Part shown: positions 1 to 16,020 of the stretch, one piece after another
How positions within the stretch are numbered: position 1 is the stretch's first letter
How the letters are laid out: every line of letters begins with the position of its first letter
DNA from: Astropecten irregularis
Lineage: Eukaryota > Echinodermata > Asteroidea > Paxillosida > Astropectinidae
Assembly: GCA_963971285.1 (NCBI GenBank)
Contig: OZ020256.1
Coordinates: 5,706,501 to 5,770,500, forward strand
Reading direction: 5' to 3'
Length of the DNA: 64,000 nt
Notes under the pieces: generated by a model
Database searches by the model: none
Told to the model about the DNA's origin: nothing
What the model saw: the letters and a program-made list of their open reading frames with translations, nothing else
Made by a program: the position numbers and the translations under genes

Positions 1-140
1 GCACCATCTTCATACCCTGGAGGTTATATGTAAATCTGTGAACATTTCTGTTTGGGTATGCTACCAATCCTGTACTGTGCCTTTAAGCAAATCTTGTGCT
101 AAAGCAGCTCTATGAAATTGGCACCTGGCCTCTCTCTTAC

Positions 141-5650
<5,510 letters not shown>

Positions 5651-6992
5651 TTTGGCGTGTTGACTCGGTGTATTTCCTATTTTAAATGCGTGTAGGGCCT
5701 ACCTTACAAACAAAAATAAACATTCACAATTTAGTGATACAATTACAAGTTACAAGTGTGAAGTGATACAGTCTAACTGTTAGTATCAAAGTAGGGCTAG
5801 TAATTTTTTCATTAGTAAAAATACAAATTTTCCATATAAAAAATTGTTACTTTGTTCATTTGTAAAAATGTTAAATTACGGTAATTACCGATTAAGCCAG
5901 TAAAATAGGGTTTTGCCTTCATAGAACATGAAAATACATCTAGGCCTAGGCTCCAAAACAACAACACTACAAGTACAAAGTATGAATAAAATGATGAATA
6001 ATTACTGGAACTTGGAACTTGGAAGTGGGACCCAACCATTTTGGGGTTAGTGTCTTTTACGCCACCCATTATTTTCACATTTTTCAGTATTTATTTAGCT
6101 TCTTCTTTTCCAAAATGAGATTCGTTACTTAAAGCAAATTTATTCATGGGTCTTGAAAACCCTAAAATGAACATAGGCCTATTTCGGCAATATTTCAGTG
6201 AAAAAAACAACAGTTTCTTACCCAAATAAATACTGAAAATAATTAATGGGTGTCGTACTAAAACTAAAAGACACTAGGCCTAGGCTAATGCCCGAAAAGG
6301 CGAATGTCATCAAGAAAGCCCCGCCCAGGACAGGCCAAGCTGTGGTGCGAAAGTCGAACTAGAGACCTACCTTTTCAGCACTGCTATAGTCGGCAATTAA
6401 TTTAGGAACACAGACGGTAACATTCTGGAAGTGACAGGTACACAAATGGTGAAGCACTTTGAACAGTAATGAACACCGTATGTACGTGCACGACGTGCCA
6501 ACTCCATTAACAAAGTGTACAAAAATAGTGCAGTACAGTTATATGCATTGTATAATGAGACACAACAATACGACGACTGTTTTATTCACGACCTTAACTG
6601 CGAGTTGAAAAAGGTAGAGATTTGAAACGCAGGTTCACGATCCCTAAGCTTGCAGTCAATGCGGTGATTTCATTTGGGCCTCGAGTTAGTTTATTTATCA
6701 CACCGCTCTTTCGATTTGGGTTTGGCATACTTTACCAATTTAAATTACCAGTGCTTTAATGATTTATGTGGTGCTGTTAACTGTTTGCAGGAAACGTACG
6801 TAGGCCTACGTAACATTTTGCGAGTCGAGCTGACCTTTGACATCTGACATGACCTCAACAGTATCGCATTTGCACATGGCTAGCTGAGCTGAGCCTGAGC
6901 TCGGTTTACGTTCGATTCGGCATCAATTCCTGTCAAATTGTAGCATAAGTAAACAACTAATCACATAAGAACTGAATGAGAGAGCTCAACAA
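5651..6992. promoter_or_regulatory. Head-to-head intergenic region between ABHD18 and POLR1D
   Basis: The two start codons are 1342 bp apart on opposite strands, so both promoters and 5'UTRs must lie here unless there are distant upstream exons. A minus-strand donor-like site (AAAAG followed by GTAGGT) near 6369 could end an ABHD18 5'UTR exon, and an acceptor-like AATAG lies near 5672-5681. No TATA box stands out. No gene and no long inverted repeat was seen. Shared promoter use is inferred from the geometry. Confidence 0.5.
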
Positions 6993-7031
6993 ATGGCAGA
7001 CGATAAAGAAAAACCTGGTCGATTGAGTGTG
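6993..7031 (+). CDS. POLR1D: POLR1D coding exon 1
   Basis: Thirteen codons, [13 protein letters not shown], phase 0 at the donor GTAAGA. This is the poorly conserved leader of the family, so the start rests on being the only good ATG in frame near the 5' end. Confidence 0.8.
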
Positions 7032-9257
7032 GTAAGAAGATAGCGTAGTTAATTTAAGGGGAAGAATTCCACTGACGGCCATCACTTGTTGTGCACAAAC
7101 CTATCCTGCCTATCATGGGAATAACAGAGGGCGTTATGAGAAAAATGGCTAGCGCTGCATTCGAAGTGTATCATTGTACTTTTTTGGAGGTGAAAAAAAC
7201 AACTGAAAGTCTCACTTTTCAGATATGCTACCCCAGTGTTGTACACCTGAGATTGAAGTTCATTATGACTTGCATCCAAAAGTTAACTCGGAAAGAATTC
7301 CACTGACGGCCATCACTTGTGCACAAACATATGGGACCGACAGAGGGCGTTTTGAGATAAATGGCTACCGCTGCATTCAAAGTGTATAATTGTACTTTTT
7401 TAGGTTAAAAAACCCTGAAAATCTCACTTTTCAGAAAAGCTACCCCAGTTTACACTCCTGAGATTGAAGTTCATTATGACTTGCATCAAATAAGTTAACT
7501 CTTGGAGGAAATAACCCTGTTTCCGTCATGGCCGTCAGTGGAATTCTTTCCGTTAACTCTTGGAGAAAATAATCCTTTTTTTCGTATTTTTCTTTCCAAA
7601 AACATTTTTAAATGTTCTTCATCAGTCATCATGATCATGTAGAAATTTTCATCAATTTTACAAGTTCTCAACCTGCACATCGTTGAACTATTATTATTTA
7701 AACACATGCTTAACTTTTCATTAAATAATGATATTTTTTTCACAGGTGCAAATGGCCGGCACTGAGCTAACAGGAGACAACACCTGCTTGACCTTTGTGC
7801 TTCATAATGAAGATCACACCCTGGGGAATGCACTCAGATACATGATCATGAAGAAGTGAGTGACTGTACGGTCATCAGCGGAATACATGATTCCTGGGGC
7901 CGATTTCACTAACGCTTTACGATCATCGCTAAAGCCCAAATGCATCGCTAAACGGAAAATCGATCGCTACTTTGAATAGCAATTTTCCGTTAAGCGATGG
8001 TTTTGGGCTTAAAGCGAGATCGCAAAGTGTTAGTGAAATTGGCCCCTGGTCCAGCAATTGAACAATTAATCATTGGAACAATAAGGCCAAGCAACTTAAA
8101 AAAACAAACATGTTTAGCATCCTGCCTTTTGGGAAAAAAGAAAGGATGTGTCCCTTTTTTTTCCTTCCAAAATGGCAGGGCCGATCCATTTATCCAAAAC
8201 AACCAGCCGGGGCCCACAGGCCAGGAAATGACTAAAAAGGCTTGTATTTGGACCTTCAGGCTTTCATTTTTATCCAAACAGCTATAAAAGAAATTTTTTC
8301 TGAAAAAAAAATCATCAAGAAAAAAAGCAGACGGCCTCCACAAAGGAAGCAGGTGTGGACGCTAAACATGTTTTTCTTTTTGCTTTGCCAATGGTTTACA
8401 TAATGTATGGGGGGGGGGAGGTAGTTGCAATGATAAAATCTTTGGTAGTGTAATCAGTCATGTACTGTCTTTTTTTCTTGCATTTGTGCATCACTTTTCA
8501 GCCCCGATGTGGACTTTTGTGGCTACAGCATACCTCATCCGTCAGAAAACAAAGTCAACCTTAGAATACAAACAAAAGGTATATCACTTCATATTCTACT
8601 GACGTTTACCATTAATCATCCAAAGTATGATTAGCCTTCTTAATGCACAAGTTCTGTTAAATACTTTAGCCCATAACCCTCTAGACAAGAGCTGTTGATC
8701 ACATATTACCACAGTCTCCATAGGGGTACTGGATCATAAACCACACTGTGGTGTATTGTGATATTGAAGATGCCATACTAACCACAGGAAAAACTTTGTG
8801 TGGTAAACTATGGTATGCAAGTGGGTTCAATACAATTAATATGTCTGAGTGCCCAATAATATCAAATTGTCAGAATCAAGATAGGATTTCACAATTTGGA
8901 GCCCACATTTACAGTATGAAAGATTGCATTGTCGTTTTTTTCCCCCACAGGTCGACCAGCTGTTGACATTTTCAAGAAAGGTCTATCAGATTTAACAGTC
9001 ATGTCAGAACACGTTTTGGAGACATTTGAGGTATTTCAATTTAAAATCCATAATCATGATCTGATGTGTTGATCAATGTCTCAAATTTTGCAAGAATCTT
9101 CTGCAATCGCAAAGAGCCAAGGACATTATAATGTCCAAAGATTTGACGGAGAGGGATTTTGATTAAAGTAGAGGTTGTTCCTTCCTTTGTCTTTTTCACA
9201 CAGATTAGCGTGCAGACATTTAAAGCTCAACAAGCCGAAGAAGACATGGATGTCTAG
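6993..9257 (+). CDS. POLR1D: DNA-directed RNA polymerases I and III subunit RPAC2 (AC19)
   Basis: Five plus-strand exons join in frame: 6993-7031, 7746-7855, 8502-8578, 8951-9030 and 9204-9257. The product is 119 aa (human about 133), ending EEDMDV before TAG. Landmarks of the RPB11/AC19 dimerisation fold are present: [20 protein letters not shown] at about 27-46, then [20 protein letters not shown] and VNLRIQTKG, as in human POLR1D. The protein pairs with RPAC1 (POLR1C) to form the assembly platform of Pol I and Pol III in the nucleus. The start gives a short charged leader ([13 protein letters not shown]). It is divergent from ABHD18 and co-directional with AKAP17A. Intron 1 holds a nested pair of inverted-repeat elements and intron 2 a palindromic one. 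Confidence 0.96.
7060..7600 (+). mobile_element. 250-bp MITE with a second copy inserted in it (8-bp duplication)
   Basis: The outer element starts GGGGAAGAATTCCACTGACG and runs to AGTTAACTC (7289). The inner copy, 7290-7551, has inverted ends GGAAAGAATTCCACTGACGG and CAGTGGAATTCTTTCC. The outer copy then resumes with GTTAACTCTTGGAG. GTTAACTC is duplicated exactly (7282-7289, 7552-7559). Eight-base duplications are typical of hAT elements. It lies in POLR1D intron 1. Confidence 0.85.
7746..7855 (+). CDS. POLR1D: POLR1D coding exon 2
   Basis: Begins [20 protein letters not shown] and continues [16 protein letters not shown], the most conserved stretch of the AC19/RPB11 family. Acceptor TTTTTTTCACAG, donor GTGAGT. 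Confidence 0.96.
7896..8047. mobile_element. Palindromic MITE (CGATTTCACTAACGC type)
   Basis: Arms GGGCCGATTTCACTAACGCT and AAGTGTTAGTGAAATTGGCC, with further pairing of CGCTAAACGGAAAAT and ATTTTCCGTTAAGCG. It begins 40 bp after the POLR1D exon 2 donor. A second copy is at 16463-16622. Confidence 0.8.
8502..8578 (+). CDS. POLR1D: POLR1D coding exon 3
   Basis: Completes the Asn codon of MKN and encodes [20 protein letters not shown] then RIQTK, matching human [24 protein letters not shown]. The acceptor is CTTTTCAG. The donor is GTATAT. Confidence 0.96.
8951..9030 (+). CDS. POLR1D: POLR1D coding exon 4
   Basis: Encodes [20 protein letters not shown] then HVLETFE, the C-terminal helix of the subunit. 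Acceptor CCCCCACAG, donor GTATTT. Confidence 0.95.
9204..9257 (+). CDS. POLR1D: POLR1D coding exon 5 with stop
   Basis: Encodes [17 protein letters not shown] and then TAG. The acceptor TTTTTCACACAG is strong. The acidic tail is shorter than in vertebrates. Confidence 0.9.
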   Translation: MSVQTFKAQQAEEDMDV

Positions 9258-9850
9258 TGAAGTCAAGCAGCGCAGTGATGGTCATGCTGGCATGACAGAG
9301 TGCCCAGAAGAGACATGCTATCTCAGCCTGAGATGTTTTGACAATGGCATTATGGACACTCATCAGTGCGCCATCTTGAATTCCAGGGGCTGTTTTAGGT
9401 GACTTTGACAGGGCAAGTTGCCCAGAAGAGACAAGCTTTCTCAGCCTGAAAGGTTTGGTCAATGGCACTTTGTATACTCAGTGTGCCATCTTGAATGCCA
9501 GGAGCTTTTTTAAGTGACTTTGAAAGTCGCTCCAATGAAAGGATTCCTTTCACTGAACAGGACTGCTAGCCTTCATCAACAAAATTGCCTCTTGTGCAGT
9601 AATACCAGCTCACATTAGAGTGAGTGCCTTACCCGATCATTGTCAAAGGTAGTTACTTTGGTAACAAGCATCTTATTACCAACTAATGGAAGCACGTGTT
9701 TTGTGCAGGCTACAACCTTTTCCATTGGCTCTGCATCTGACAATGCCGCATTGGAACGCTATCAATTTGTAATCTTCCAAGTGCCTTTCATGTAATTGAA
9801 AATTGTTATTCACTTGTAAAATGTAAATAAAAAAGTTATCATTAACTGTT
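9258..9850 (+). other. POLR1D: POLR1D 3'UTR with internal duplication and poly(A) signal
   Basis: Non-coding sequence after the stop. It contains a diverged tandem duplication of about 107 bp (9300-9408 and 9419-9523) and an AATAAA hexamer at 9826-9831, followed by AAAAGTTATC. The end near 9850 is inferred from that hexamer. Confidence 0.7.
9300..9523 (+). repeat. Tandem duplication of about 107 bp in POLR1D 3'UTR
   Basis: Units at 9300-9408 and 9419-9523 share TGCCCAGAAGAGACA, CTCAGCCTGA, GCCATCTTGAAT and GTGACTTTGA in the same order, with scattered differences. Confidence 0.85.
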
Positions 9851-10697
9851 CAAGTACATGTATATTCTGTGAATCATGAATAGCGCCCTCTATCACTTTA
9901 ATATTGAGAGGTGAAAAGGCAGCTGAAAATGATGAGAACTATTTTGTCAAAAGCTTTGAATAAGCAAAGAAAATCACTGTATTCTGTATTTATTTTTCGG
10001 CATTTATATGATTATAATAAAAAACATGGGTTAATCAAACAATTTCAGAAGTGTATGATGAATTTGCATATTATTTTTATGGAAAATCACCGATCTCTAT
10101 ACATTATGAATTTTGATTAATTTTATTTTTCTTGTTTGGGTGCCTCAATGAAACTTCTTTACAATACATACCTATCCATTCCAGTTTCACTGTTTCAATT
10201 AGCTTTTTTGGTAAAGAGTATGGTCCATGTTACTCAACCAGATAATAAAGACTCTGAAGTAGTAAAAGCTGATTTTGATTTTATTATAAAGCCTTTATTA
10301 TAAAGCCATGGGGCAATTCAAACCAACAGTGTTTTGTAATGTTTCAATCCCCAACATTGTCCTGGTATTGTCCGAATATCCACTTACCCAAAATCCCATC
10401 CCATCCCATGTTCCTATTGATGCATAAATAAGATAGTAAAGTATGAATCTGACCTTCACTTGGCAAGATCCAGTCATATAATGGAGGTTGGGCGAAAGTG
10501 TTTTAAGAAATGCATGACATTGTTTCTTGGAGCCAAAATTATAATTACAAAAATTCAAGCAGCTAAATAATCAATCCATCAATCAAACTTCAATCAATGT
10601 AAAATACATATAATCAATCAAAAACCAACCACACAGCTTACCATGTTTTGTATTAATAAGTTTAATGGGTTTTGGGAGGGGGCATATTAACCGACCC

Positions 10698-10750
10698 CCT
10701 CCCCCCCCCTTCACTAGAAATTAGGGGAGCCCCCCCCCCCCCCCCCACCC
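10698..10750. repeat. C-rich low-complexity tract
   Basis: Runs of 8-16 C, broken by a short AT-rich piece. Similar homopolymers occur at about 2403, 24187, 41931 (G) and 58842. Confidence 0.8.
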
Positions 10751-11036
10751 CAATTCGATGACCATCCAGACAAGACTAGTTACAAACCATGCACATTTTA
10801 CTTATAGTAACAAAATTACATATGATTTACATTATACATAAACCATAATATAAATACTTAAGCAAGGATAATGTTTTGTTTTGTTTCCTTAATAAAAAAA
10901 AGATAGTAAACAAGGACAGGTTACCAGTCTACTTCTATTTATTATTTTGCCGCATGTGTGTGCATTATATGGAAATTTACGTACGTAGTGATCACGATTT
11001 ATGTGGAAAACATGGAGGTGTTAAACAGCTCATGGA

Positions 11037-11287
11037 AAGAATTCCACTGATGACCATTATTTGTGCACAACTCTATGGAACCAATAGAGGGCGTTTTGAG
11101 CAAAATGGCACCGCTGTATTGGAAGTGTACAATTTGTAGGTAAAAAACCCTGTAAAACTCACTTGTCAGATATGCTACCCAAGTTTTCCACACCTGAGAT
11201 TGAAGTTCATCATAATTTGTATCCAATAAGTTAACTCTTGGAGGATATAATCCTTTTTCCGTAATGGTCATCAGTGGAATTCTTTCC
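11037..11287 (+). mobile_element. 250-bp MITE, complete copy
   Basis: Inverted ends GGAAAGAATTCCACTGATGA and TCATCAGTGGAATTCTTTCC. Same body as the POLR1D intron copies (AGAGGGCGTTTTGAGCAAAA). It lies upstream of AKAP17A. No clean 8-bp flank duplication was seen. Confidence 0.8.
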
Positions 11288-11782
11288 CAAAGAGCAGTTT
11301 CTGGTAATGATTTTTGTGCCGTTCTGACTACTTGAAAATTGTAAAATTGTAGCGTAGTGACTTCATGCGTGATCGTACAGTTTGCAAATGTAGGCTATGC
11401 ATTATTATATGCAGTTTTGTTGTTATGTTAGCAGACGACAAAAATGGCGGACTTCTCATTAGATTACATTGACCTAAATAGCAAATACAAACCGCAAATG
11501 ATTATGGGATTAAAAAGGGAGCAATAGCGCCATCACACGGCCGTGGAAAAGTACTTTTTAAAGAAGATTTCTGGAAAAAAGCCGATGTCCCTTTTGTATC
11601 CCATGATGCTTTGCATCAGAGCGCCCTCTATTGATAAAATACTACTTGCGATAAACCTGGTTTATCCTATCCAGCTGCCAATGAATCCATTTCGGAGAAA
11701 TTGCAAAATACGTTAAGTTCATTTTTACTCCTCTTCTACTTCTAGGTTTGGTTTGATTTAGTATTATCTTGCCTCAGTCACC

Positions 11783-12568
11783 ATGACAACCCAGCTGTGT
11801 TTCAACCAATCAGAGGCCATCGAGCTCCACGGTCCTCATGGCCTCTACATGAAGCCGATTGCCAAGCTCAACATCTCCGTCACCCTGCCGCAGATGAAGA
11901 TGGAAGGCAAATCCATCAGTAACTGGGAGGTCATGGAGAAACTCAAGAGGATGGCCAAGCCGGACTCCTTCCTCGTCCTCAGGGTCAGCAAGAGCTCCTT
12001 GGAATTCCTCCGCTTCGAGGCTGAGGTCGAAGCCAAGAGCCTCATCAAAGTCCTCATCCTGAGACTTGACGGTAAAGTCATCAAGTTGAGTGGCTTCCCC
12101 GAGTCGCTCAAGGTCCGAGCGGCCGAGGCTAAGATCAACTTCCCCAATCGGCATGACTGGGATTCCTTCTTCCGTGATGCCAAGAACATGAACGAGAGCA
12201 ACCCGGGCGAGCGTCCCGACACCATCAAAATCGAGAGCATGCCTTGCAAGTGGTTCTCGTCCACGGCAGAGCCTGACAAACCCAGCGAACTCATCGTGAA
12301 GAAGATCTTCGAACTCTTTGGTGAGATCCGCGGCGTAGACATTCCCATGTTGGATCCCTACCGGCACGAGTCGCAGGTGATCGGGGGGAACTTCCGGACA
12401 TTTTCATCGTTCAACACGCTGACGTTCGAGGCGTTTATCCAGTACACAGAGTACATTGGGTTTGTGAAGGCTATGGACGCTCTGAAGGGAATGAAACTGA
12501 TGAAGAAAGAGCAGCAAGGCTCTGAGGAGGATGGGAAAGAAAGCAAAGCCTACACAGCTGACATCAAG
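11783..12568 (+). CDS. AKAP17A: AKAP17A coding exon 1 (conserved N-terminal half and RRM-like domain)
   Basis: 262 codons in one unbroken frame, ending KAYTADIK at the donor GTAAAA. It carries the whole conserved N-terminal domain and the RRM-like segment (about residues 148-262). The exon is clearly more GC-rich than its flanks, as expected of coding sequence here. Confidence 0.97.
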
Positions 12569-15321
12569 GTAAAAAAACCACAACGACTTCAGTCATCCAC
12601 CAAGAACCAAAATACTTCAAAACAACCACATTAGACCTGTGTTGTGTATGGACATGCTTCAATGTTCACTCTCTGAAGAGGTCTCTTTGCAGATTAAAAA
12701 GAGAACAATTCAATCAATTTCATCAATGAAGCTAAAATCAATTTGAATGAATTTGTAATCAAATAATCTAGGAAAAAATCTTATCCCCAGAAGGAGAGAC
12801 AAAACTCAAAATTGGTATCACACATTTTGCAAACCAAAATTCAACAGAAATATAGGAGGTACATCCCTCCGAAGGTAGGACAAAAGTTCAGTGACCTTGC
12901 TCAACCAAAACACAACCGCAACACCAAGCAGGCATGTATACAGATTTTCAAAGAATATTGAGCCAGATCCGTGCCAAAGTGTGTGATTCTCTAACATTGT
13001 AATAGTGCTGGACAGGGTCAGCAAAGAGCTGTTTGTGAATGGGCCTGCCAGTGTCAGACATAGCATGCTACGGTCAGTCTCTAAATGTTACACAATCTGC
13101 TTTTGCAATAGACATTGCGTCCTCAAACGTCAGCCTTGAGCTTTTGTTTGTTTGTTTTCAAATACTAGGTTGACTTTGACAAGACACGCCACATGAGTGC
13201 CAAGACGATCAAGAAGCGCGAGAAAGAGCGCCAACGTCTGATCCTGCTGGAGAAACAGCGAGAGGAGAAGAAACGGTTGGAGAGAGAAGAGGAAGAGAGA
13301 AAGCAGGAGGAAGAGAGGTACGGTCATAATTGATCAACATTCTGATTTTTCCTAATTTTAAGGAAATCTTTTTATTTAAAAGATCATTGTTGGTCATTGG
13401 GCCATATTTATCACTCCTGGGGTCGATTTCACAAAGCCTTATGAATGGTCGTAAATCAAGTTACAAAGGATAACCCATCGTATCCTATGACTTCTACATG
13501 GGTCTGCAATGCATCGTAAGTCCTACGACTGATAGTAAGTTACAATGAGTTTGGTGAAATCAACCCCTGAAAACACGACGACTCCCTGGGGAGCATCGAG
13601 GCTTGGCTGTTATTTAAACACATGCACAACCATCTGTCTACTTCATTTTACCCAAATACTACCTTCTTTATAAATTTGTCATATTAAATTGCTGGTTGAA
13701 TCAAGATTTGAAAAATGTCATTTAATCTTCAGGCTTAGAATTTGTGATTCATTAAAGAGACAAATTTAAGCCTCCTTGATCTCAGATGCAAATATTCCAG
13801 ACCTGAAGCTTGAACCTTTTGATGTAGGCGAATACAATTCTGATTGTCTCTTGTCCCTCGCAGGAGGCGGAAAGAGCAGGAGGAGCTTTTCAAGATGCAG
13901 AAGAAACAGGCCAAGCTGACCCGCAAGGAGGAACGAAGACAGCAGAGGGAGGAGAAACGCCGGCAACTCCGGGAGGAGAAGAAGCGGCAGCGCCAGGAGC
14001 AGGAGTTGCAGAGGCGGATAGCGCTGGAGGAGCGGAAGCTCCTGATTGCCCTCAGGCAGCTGGAGTCCATCAGGCTACTGACTGAGCTCTTTGAGAGAGT
14101 CAAGGTAGGGGCATACTTGATGGTTCCTATGACAGCCTCTGTGACTAGCTGGTCGTTCCTCTCTCTAGGAGGTTCCAAACGATTAACATGAGTACGGTCC
14201 AATCTGGCATCACTGTTGAAGGTGGTGCACTGCTTCTAACGGGAGCATTTTGGATAATAAACACTGCTAAGGGCTCAAGATAAACCTTAAACTTGTTGGA
14301 TTTGTGCTCTTGTTTCTCGAATGAGCATTGATTGTGAGATGAAGTGACTGCAGCCAATATGTCCATGGTTGCCATGGCCTCTAGTGATGTCCCAAAATAT
14401 TAACATTGAAAAATGAACAAAGAAATATTGACTGGAGCAGGATTCGAAGCTGCGACCTCCTAAACACCGTACATGTGCTTTACCAACTGAGCCATCCAGT
14501 CCTACATTGGTGGTGACCCCAATAGTCAATTATCTTTGTCCGTTTGGCAGTTTAACCGTTTAAAAAAACAGTTATCTCAGTCAATTGTTCAATTGCCGAC
14601 AATAGCAGTCTGTCCAGCTACGAGACTTGATGAACGTTGCTGGCCTTTGGCTAAAACCGACCGACATCCATCAGTGAGTGACCAGACTAGGTGCAGGCCT
14701 TGAATTTGCTTCTGAAAGGGGCAAGGCCACTTTTCCATTGCAAGGGGCACTTCCATTGGAAAATTATAATGTCTATGGAAATATTTGAAGGGGCACCAAG
14801 GCCAAGAACCAGGGCAACGAAGGCCATGGCCTCTGTGGCCTCTAATAAATTCAAGTTTTGTAGGTGGTGCACGTACATCAACCCCCTTTCTCCTTTTTAC
14901 TTTTGTTCCCTGTCATCATTAGGTCATCAAGCAACACGAAGAGGTGCAGCGCCGTCTCCAAGAACTGGAAGAGGAGAGAGTACGACAGGTTGAGGAGGAG
15001 CATCAGAGGAAGGAGGAGGAGAAACGCCTCCAGGAGAAAGAGGAGGCCCGCAAGAAGCGGGAGCTCCGGCGCCGGGAAGTCCGCCTCAAGCGGAAGCTGA
15101 CGGCGAACTACAAGACCCGAGAGGAGAAGGAAGAGGAGAGGCGAAGGGAGGGCCTCCGGCAGCAGCTGAGCGGCAGCCACGCCAGGCTCAAGTCGGCCGT
15201 GGTGCCCAGCAAGTACCCTCGGCCCCACATCGACGACTACGACTACGAGTACGGAAGCCGGGAAGAGAAGCCGGAAAAGAAGCCCAAGCTGAGATCGGCC
15301 GTGATGTACAAGCACAGGTAG
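11783..15321 (+). CDS. AKAP17A: A-kinase anchor protein 17A (XE7/SFRS17A-like splicing regulator)
   Basis: Four plus-strand coding exons join in frame: 11783-12568, 13169-13317, 13864-14104 and 14923-15321, giving 524 aa. The first 262 residues are collinear with human AKAP17A: GLYMKPIAKLNISVTLPQMK, KSISNWEVMEKLKRM, LDGKVIKLSGF, RHDWDSFFRDAKNMNESNPG, then the RRM-like region RPDTIKIESMPCKWF...FGEIRGVDIPMLDPYR. After that comes a long charged E/R/K/Q coiled coil. ALRQLESIRLLTELFERVK (about 378-397) looks like the amphipathic helix that in human binds PKA regulatory subunits. The C-terminus (YPRPHIDDYDYEYG...) is lineage specific. The human protein is a nuclear-speckle factor that brings PKA to the splicing machinery. 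The start follows an acceptor at 11744-11745 and 37 bp of 5'UTR. Confidence 0.96.
13169..13317 (+). CDS. AKAP17A: AKAP17A coding exon 2
   Basis: Begins VDFDKTRHMSAKTIKKREKE, matching human VSFDSTKHLSDASIKKRQLE, and leads into the coiled coil. Acceptor AAATACTAG, donor GTACGG. It leaves two bases (AG) for the next codon. Confidence 0.95.
13417..13568. mobile_element. MITE (GGGGTCGATTTCAC type)
   Basis: Ends TGGGGTCGATTTCACAAAGC and TTTGGTGAAATCAACCCC. Inner arms AAGTTACAAAGGATAACCCA and the inverted TAGTAAGTTACAATG. Copies at 31844-31988 and 35940-36093. Confidence 0.75.
13864..14104 (+). CDS. AKAP17A: AKAP17A coding exon 3 (coiled coil and PKA-binding helix)
   Basis: Begins RRKEQEELFKMQKKQAKLTR and ends IRLLTELFERVK at the donor GTAGGG. 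It is almost wholly charged heptads. The final amphipathic stretch matches human AQRNLQSIRLIAELLSRAK. Acceptor CCTCGCAG. Confidence 0.94.
14402..14552 (-). mobile_element. tRNA-derived SINE (same family)
   Basis: In AKAP17A intron 3. Minus-strand A box TGGCTCAGTTGGTAAAGCAC and B box GCTTCGAATCC, with tail AATATTTCTTTGTTCATTTT. The upstream arm (ACAAAGATAATTGACTATT) is present. Confidence 0.8.
14923..15321 (+). CDS. AKAP17A: AKAP17A coding exon 4 with stop
   Basis: Begins VIKQHEEVQRRLQELEEERV, continues as an E/R-rich coiled coil, and ends KLRSAVMYKHR before TAG. The tail YPRPHIDDYDYEYGSREEK has no counterpart I recognise in vertebrates. Acceptor TCATCATTAG. Confidence 0.92.
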   Translation, partial: VIKQHEEVQRRLQELEEERVRQVEEEHQRKEEEKRLQEKEEARKKRELRRREVRLKRKLTANYKTREEKEEERRREGLRQQLSGSHARLKSAVVPSKYPRPHIDDYDYEYGSREEKPEKKPKLRSAVMYKHR

Positions 15322-16020
15322 CGAGTGTCTGCCTGCTGCTCTTGATGCTGCTAGCGTGTTTTCATTTGCGAGGAGAAATAATTGTTCCTGTTTTCAAGTA
15401 TCATTACTAATGACAATGAGGGTTGGTTCCTCTGATGATCTTACAAATTAAAGCGACGTAACAGTCTCAGCCCGAAACATTTTTGCGACAGACATCAGAC
15501 TGTAAACAGAATGGCAGTTGGTATCAACCACAGGCTTGTAATATTATAAAGCAAATTACAGTATTAGGATTTCTTTGTGGTCATTTTGAAAGCAAGCAGA
15601 AGCCTGTTAATTGTTCTTCCTCAGTTCAAAGATTCAAGAGAGATTCTTCCACAATTACTCACAAAATCATGTTATTTTTTATCGATTTACTTGTTTCTTT
15701 TTGTTCTGAAATGGACGATATTCCAATAAATTAGAAATGAGCTGAGCATTGCTGGGAATTTTGCTTCGAGATTGAAAAAAATTGAAATATTCTTTCACGT
15801 TTGCAAAAATACAAGTTAATACAGGGTGCTTTAAAAAACAAACATAGTTTCATTTTCAAGTGAAAACAGTTTATATTGCTTTGCTGTTGATAGCAATAAC
15901 ATTAACAAATCTTGTCCTTTTTTCTGTTATTTTGTCCAATTTACAGTGCTGCCTGAAACAGCAACACCAAAGGTTTTATTACAAACAAAGTTGAAATAAA
16001 AATATTGTTTATTGTTCATA
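15322..16020 (+). other. AKAP17A: AKAP17A 3'UTR
   Basis: AT-rich and non-coding. AATAAA hexamers occur at about 15725-15730 and at 15995-16000. On the opposite strand an AATAAA (TTTATT on plus) lies just beyond, near 16008-16014, so converging transcripts could end within a few bases of each other. Confidence 0.6.

Larger units (their letters stand above)
9851..11745. other. Intergenic region between POLR1D and AKAP17A
   Basis: No gene is seen. Contents: AT-rich sequence, a C-rich tract at about 10698-10750, a complete copy of the 250-bp element at 11037-11287, and the probable AKAP17A promoter and first non-coding exon between about 11290 and 11740. A short ATG-initiated frame (MADFSLDYIDLN..., 27 codons) at 11444-11527 could be an upstream ORF. 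Confidence 0.6.

Noticed and set aside
7990-8343. 117-aa minus-strand open frame
   Set aside because: Runs through an inverted-repeat element and intron 2 of POLR1D, with no domain and no splice support.
11810-12367. 185-aa and 167-aa open frames on the minus strand
   Set aside because: Both are antisense to AKAP17A exon 1 and resemble no family; they stem from its GC-rich codons.
12569-12634. Extension of AKAP17A exon 1 to a stop at 12634
   Set aside because: A donor at 12569 and the next exon restore the human-like sequence; the extension is intron read-through.
13735-14202. 155-aa minus-strand open frame
   Set aside because: Antisense to the coiled-coil exon of AKAP17A; Ser/Arg/Leu-rich shadow of GAG/AAG codons.
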